Position numbers and translations under genes: made by a program. Shown one piece after another: positions 4,769-6,378 of a DNA stretch of 6,378 nucleotides. Under the pieces are notes generated by a model. That model did no database searches, was not told the DNA's origin, and saw only the letters and a program-made list of their open reading frames with translations. Source of the stretch: JBLIAZ01 sp047632015 (GTDB lineage: Bacteria; Bacteroidota; Bacteroidia; Flavobacteriales_C; GCA-002722245). The stretch spans positions 1 to 6,378 of the forward strand of contig JBLIBC010000154.1 of assembly GCA_047632015.1 (NCBI GenBank), read 5' to 3'. The number at the start of each line of letters is the position of its first letter. Positions within the stretch are counted from its first letter, which is position 1.

Positions 4769-6352
4769 TTATCGAACCACCAATTTAGTGGTAAACAGCT
4801 CTGTTTTGTTTCTTAAGGAAATCAAATAAACACCAGCGCTAAATGTAGCGTTTAAGGTATGTGTCCTAGCTGTCCCAGTAATTTTTTCACGGTAGATTAC
4901 TTGTCCATTCAAGTCGCTAATATCTATACTGAAATTTCCAGCATGGGGTAATCCAATTTTTAAATTCTGAGATTTTTTTAATGGATTTGGCGATATATTT
5001 AAATTAGGTACAGTAACGCTTCTAGCAGAAACAGTATCCTCAGCAAAAAGAGTACTGTTACTAAGAATGCTATCAATATTAAGGTCTTCATCCCCATCCA
5101 CATAATCTAAAAACTGATAGTAAATTAAAAACATTTCATCAGTGGTGTTTGGACCTTCGCACACTTCTTTAACATGAATTTCCTCGTTCGGGTCTGAATG
5201 ATGAAGGTATTTTTCCTCCGTATTATGGTAAGTAGCTTTGCCATAAATCTTAGAACCGGCAGGTATTATTTTAAGTTTTTTGTACACGTAAAACCCTTGC
5301 CATTCATAATCCCAATGAGAAACCGACCCCAAATCAATTGTGTCATTAGTAGGTGTAATTGCCCATGTACTGATTTCTTCACCTAGCAAATGCATGTGTG
5401 GGAAAAAAGCCAAAACTGAATATTTTGGTAATTCAATTCCAAAATCGACCATCCATTCATATGGAAATTGTGCTCCCTCTGTATGCACAGCACCAGAGTC
5501 TATACAAAATTCTTGGCTATTAATAATCGGTTCAGCTCTTACTGATCTAACTCCCACAGGATCATCGTAAAAGTGAATATTCACTTTTGTACTGTCTAAC
5601 ATTCCTTCCGACCCTTTAGGATAGTGCATAGCTAAAATTAACTGAGCTCCTGCTTGCAACTTAACCCCAAATTTTGTTTTTCCATCGTTAGGGAAAATAA
5701 CAGGAGAGGATCCTGGAACATATTGTCCTACTAATATCTCACTTTCAGTTGGACCACTGCACTGACCACTTGTAGTGTCTGCACTGTAACTTGTATCGGC
5801 ATCAATAAACACCAAACAATGATGCACAATTTCAGGATTGCCAGGTACCACTTCAATTGCTTCAATCCATTGATCGGTAGCAAGTGAAGTAGGAATTGTA
5901 AAACAAACGTAATCATCATTATGTACTGCTTTACTTCGATAGTGAGGCGCATTAACTTGCAAATCGTATTGCGACAATACACTGTTACTACTAAATACAG
6001 GGACTTTAGGCGCTAAACTTTCATCACCTACTAGAGTGTTCCCTGCAACCCAATTAACGATTGTTTCAATTTGAGCATCAGTTAAATCACGTTCATGAAC
6101 AAATCCTACATCTATGGTGTCTGCAGGCCAAGGTGGCATTGTACGGTGCTCAACTTCATATGCAATTGAAGTGGAATGAAGTACAGCATCATCATATGAC
6201 ATCAATGAAAAAGGACCAATCCCCCCCTCGTGATGACAACTAGAGCAGTTGTTGTATATAATAGGAGCAACGTGCTCACTAAAATTTGGTGTTTGAGCAT
6301 GGCTGCCAATAAACAAAGCTAAAAAAGCAATTACTAATGTGTTTTTTATCAT
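4769..6352 (-). CDS. Secreted cytochrome c - dicopper monooxygenase (PHM/DBH-like) fusion with T9SS sorting domain
   Basis: Intact 527-residue protein. Residues 1-19 are a signal peptide (cleavage after SHA, before Q20). Residues about 24-107 form a cytochrome c domain with heme site CSSCH (C36, C39, H40) and a probable distal ligand M72 in RTMPPWPAD. Residues about 145-420 match the two-domain core of copper type II, ascorbate-dependent monooxygenases. CuH ligands are H177 and H178 (EIVHHCLVF) and H243 (AMHYPKG); CuM ligands are H319 and H321 (FFPHMHLLG) and M407 in TTDEMFLIYY, which resembles the Met-ligand segment of peptidylglycine and dopamine hydroxylases. Residues about 449-527 are a T9SS type A sorting domain (NISPNPL ... 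LNGQVIY ... SAGVYLISL). Known family chemistry is C-H hydroxylation using O2 and two electrons; here the heme domain could deliver electrons, which is inference. The substrate is unknown. The ATG at 6350-6352 opens the signal peptide. No operon partner is visible within the window. Confidence 0.9.
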   Translation of the reverse strand: MIKNTLVIAFLALFIGSHAQTPNFSEHVAPIIYNNCSSCHHEGGIGPFSLMSYDDAVLHSTSIAYEVEHRTMPPWPADTIDVGFVHERDLTDAQIETIVNWVAGNTLVGDESLAPKVPVFSSNSVLSQYDLQVNAPHYRSKAVHNDDYVCFTIPTSLATDQWIEAIEVVPGNPEIVHHCLVFIDADTSYSADTTSGQCSGPTESEILVGQYVPGSSPVIFPNDGKTKFGVKLQAGAQLILAMHYPKGSEGMLDSTKVNIHFYDDPVGVRSVRAEPIINSQEFCIDSGAVHTEGAQFPYEWMVDFGIELPKYSVLAFFPHMHLLGEEISTWAITPTNDTIDLGSVSHWDYEWQGFYVYKKLKIIPAGSKIYGKATYHNTEEKYLHHSDPNEEIHVKEVCEGPNTTDEMFLIYYQFLDYVDGDEDLNIDSILSNSTLFAEDTVSARSVTVPNLNISPNPLKKSQNLKIGLPHAGNFSIDISDLNGQVIYREKITGTARTHTLNATFSAGVYLISLRNKTELFTTKLVVR

Positions 6353-6378
6353 GACTCAATTTTTCTTGGATTCTTTTG

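Noticed and set aside
5731..5982. Minus-strand frame overlapping the monooxygenase gene in another frame, with a hydrophobic stretch
   Set aside because: It lies wholly inside the HH copper-site region of the intact gene, which is conserved in the main frame; no independent support.
5198..6243. Several short plus-strand open frames (5198-5386, 5340-5570, 6061-6243)
   Set aside because: All are antisense shadows of the intact cytochrome c-monooxygenase gene, without start signals or family resemblance.

Overview
The window looks like accessory chromosome of a Bacteroidota bacterium, most likely class Flavobacteriia (Crocinitomicaceae/Fluviicola-like is my best guess, unproven). The DNA is AT-rich. 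Two intact secreted proteins and one gene remnant end in type A sorting domains of the type IX secretion system (T9SS), which is confined to this phylum. Genes start without clear Shine-Dalgarno sequences.

Left arm (1-964): two minus-strand genes in operon order, the C-terminal third of an FMN-dependent glutamate-synthase-like protein (252-704) and the N-terminus of an aldehyde dehydrogenase that runs off the left edge (1-242). The glutamate-synthase fragment has lost its 5' part. It abuts, head to head, a plus-strand T9SS sorting-domain remnant that has also lost its 5' part and carries a stop codon (704-964). One deletion across the start regions of two divergent genes would explain this, although a misassembly would too. 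A good hairpin terminator follows (961-997).

Centre (998-2943): a short AT-rich leader with direct repeats and a small hairpin, then an intact 569-residue secreted expansin (1179-2888) and a near-perfect 12-bp terminator. The expansin has a signal peptide, an N-terminal beta-rich domain, a Cys-rich/poly-Gly linker, the two expansin domains with the key Asp and aromatic residues retained, and a T9SS signal.

Right of centre (2956-4744): a broken DUF1801 gene (one frameshift, one stop), a convergent intact GNAT acetyltransferase with a Cys-rich tail, and a heavily decayed pectate-lyase-like beta-helix gene with several frameshifts and stops.

Right arm (4769-6352): an intact minus-strand 527-residue secreted protein that joins a monoheme cytochrome c domain to a peptidylglycine/dopamine-type dicopper monooxygenase core with all copper ligands visible, ending in a T9SS signal.

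Taken together, this is a region under erosion, with four broken genes among intact ones. The theme is secreted or surface proteins acting on polysaccharide (expansin, lost pectate lyase) and a secreted copper/heme redox enzyme. No RNA genes, CRISPR arrays, transposases or att sites were seen. I do not see a clearly new multi-gene system; the domain architectures of the two T9SS proteins are the most interesting content.
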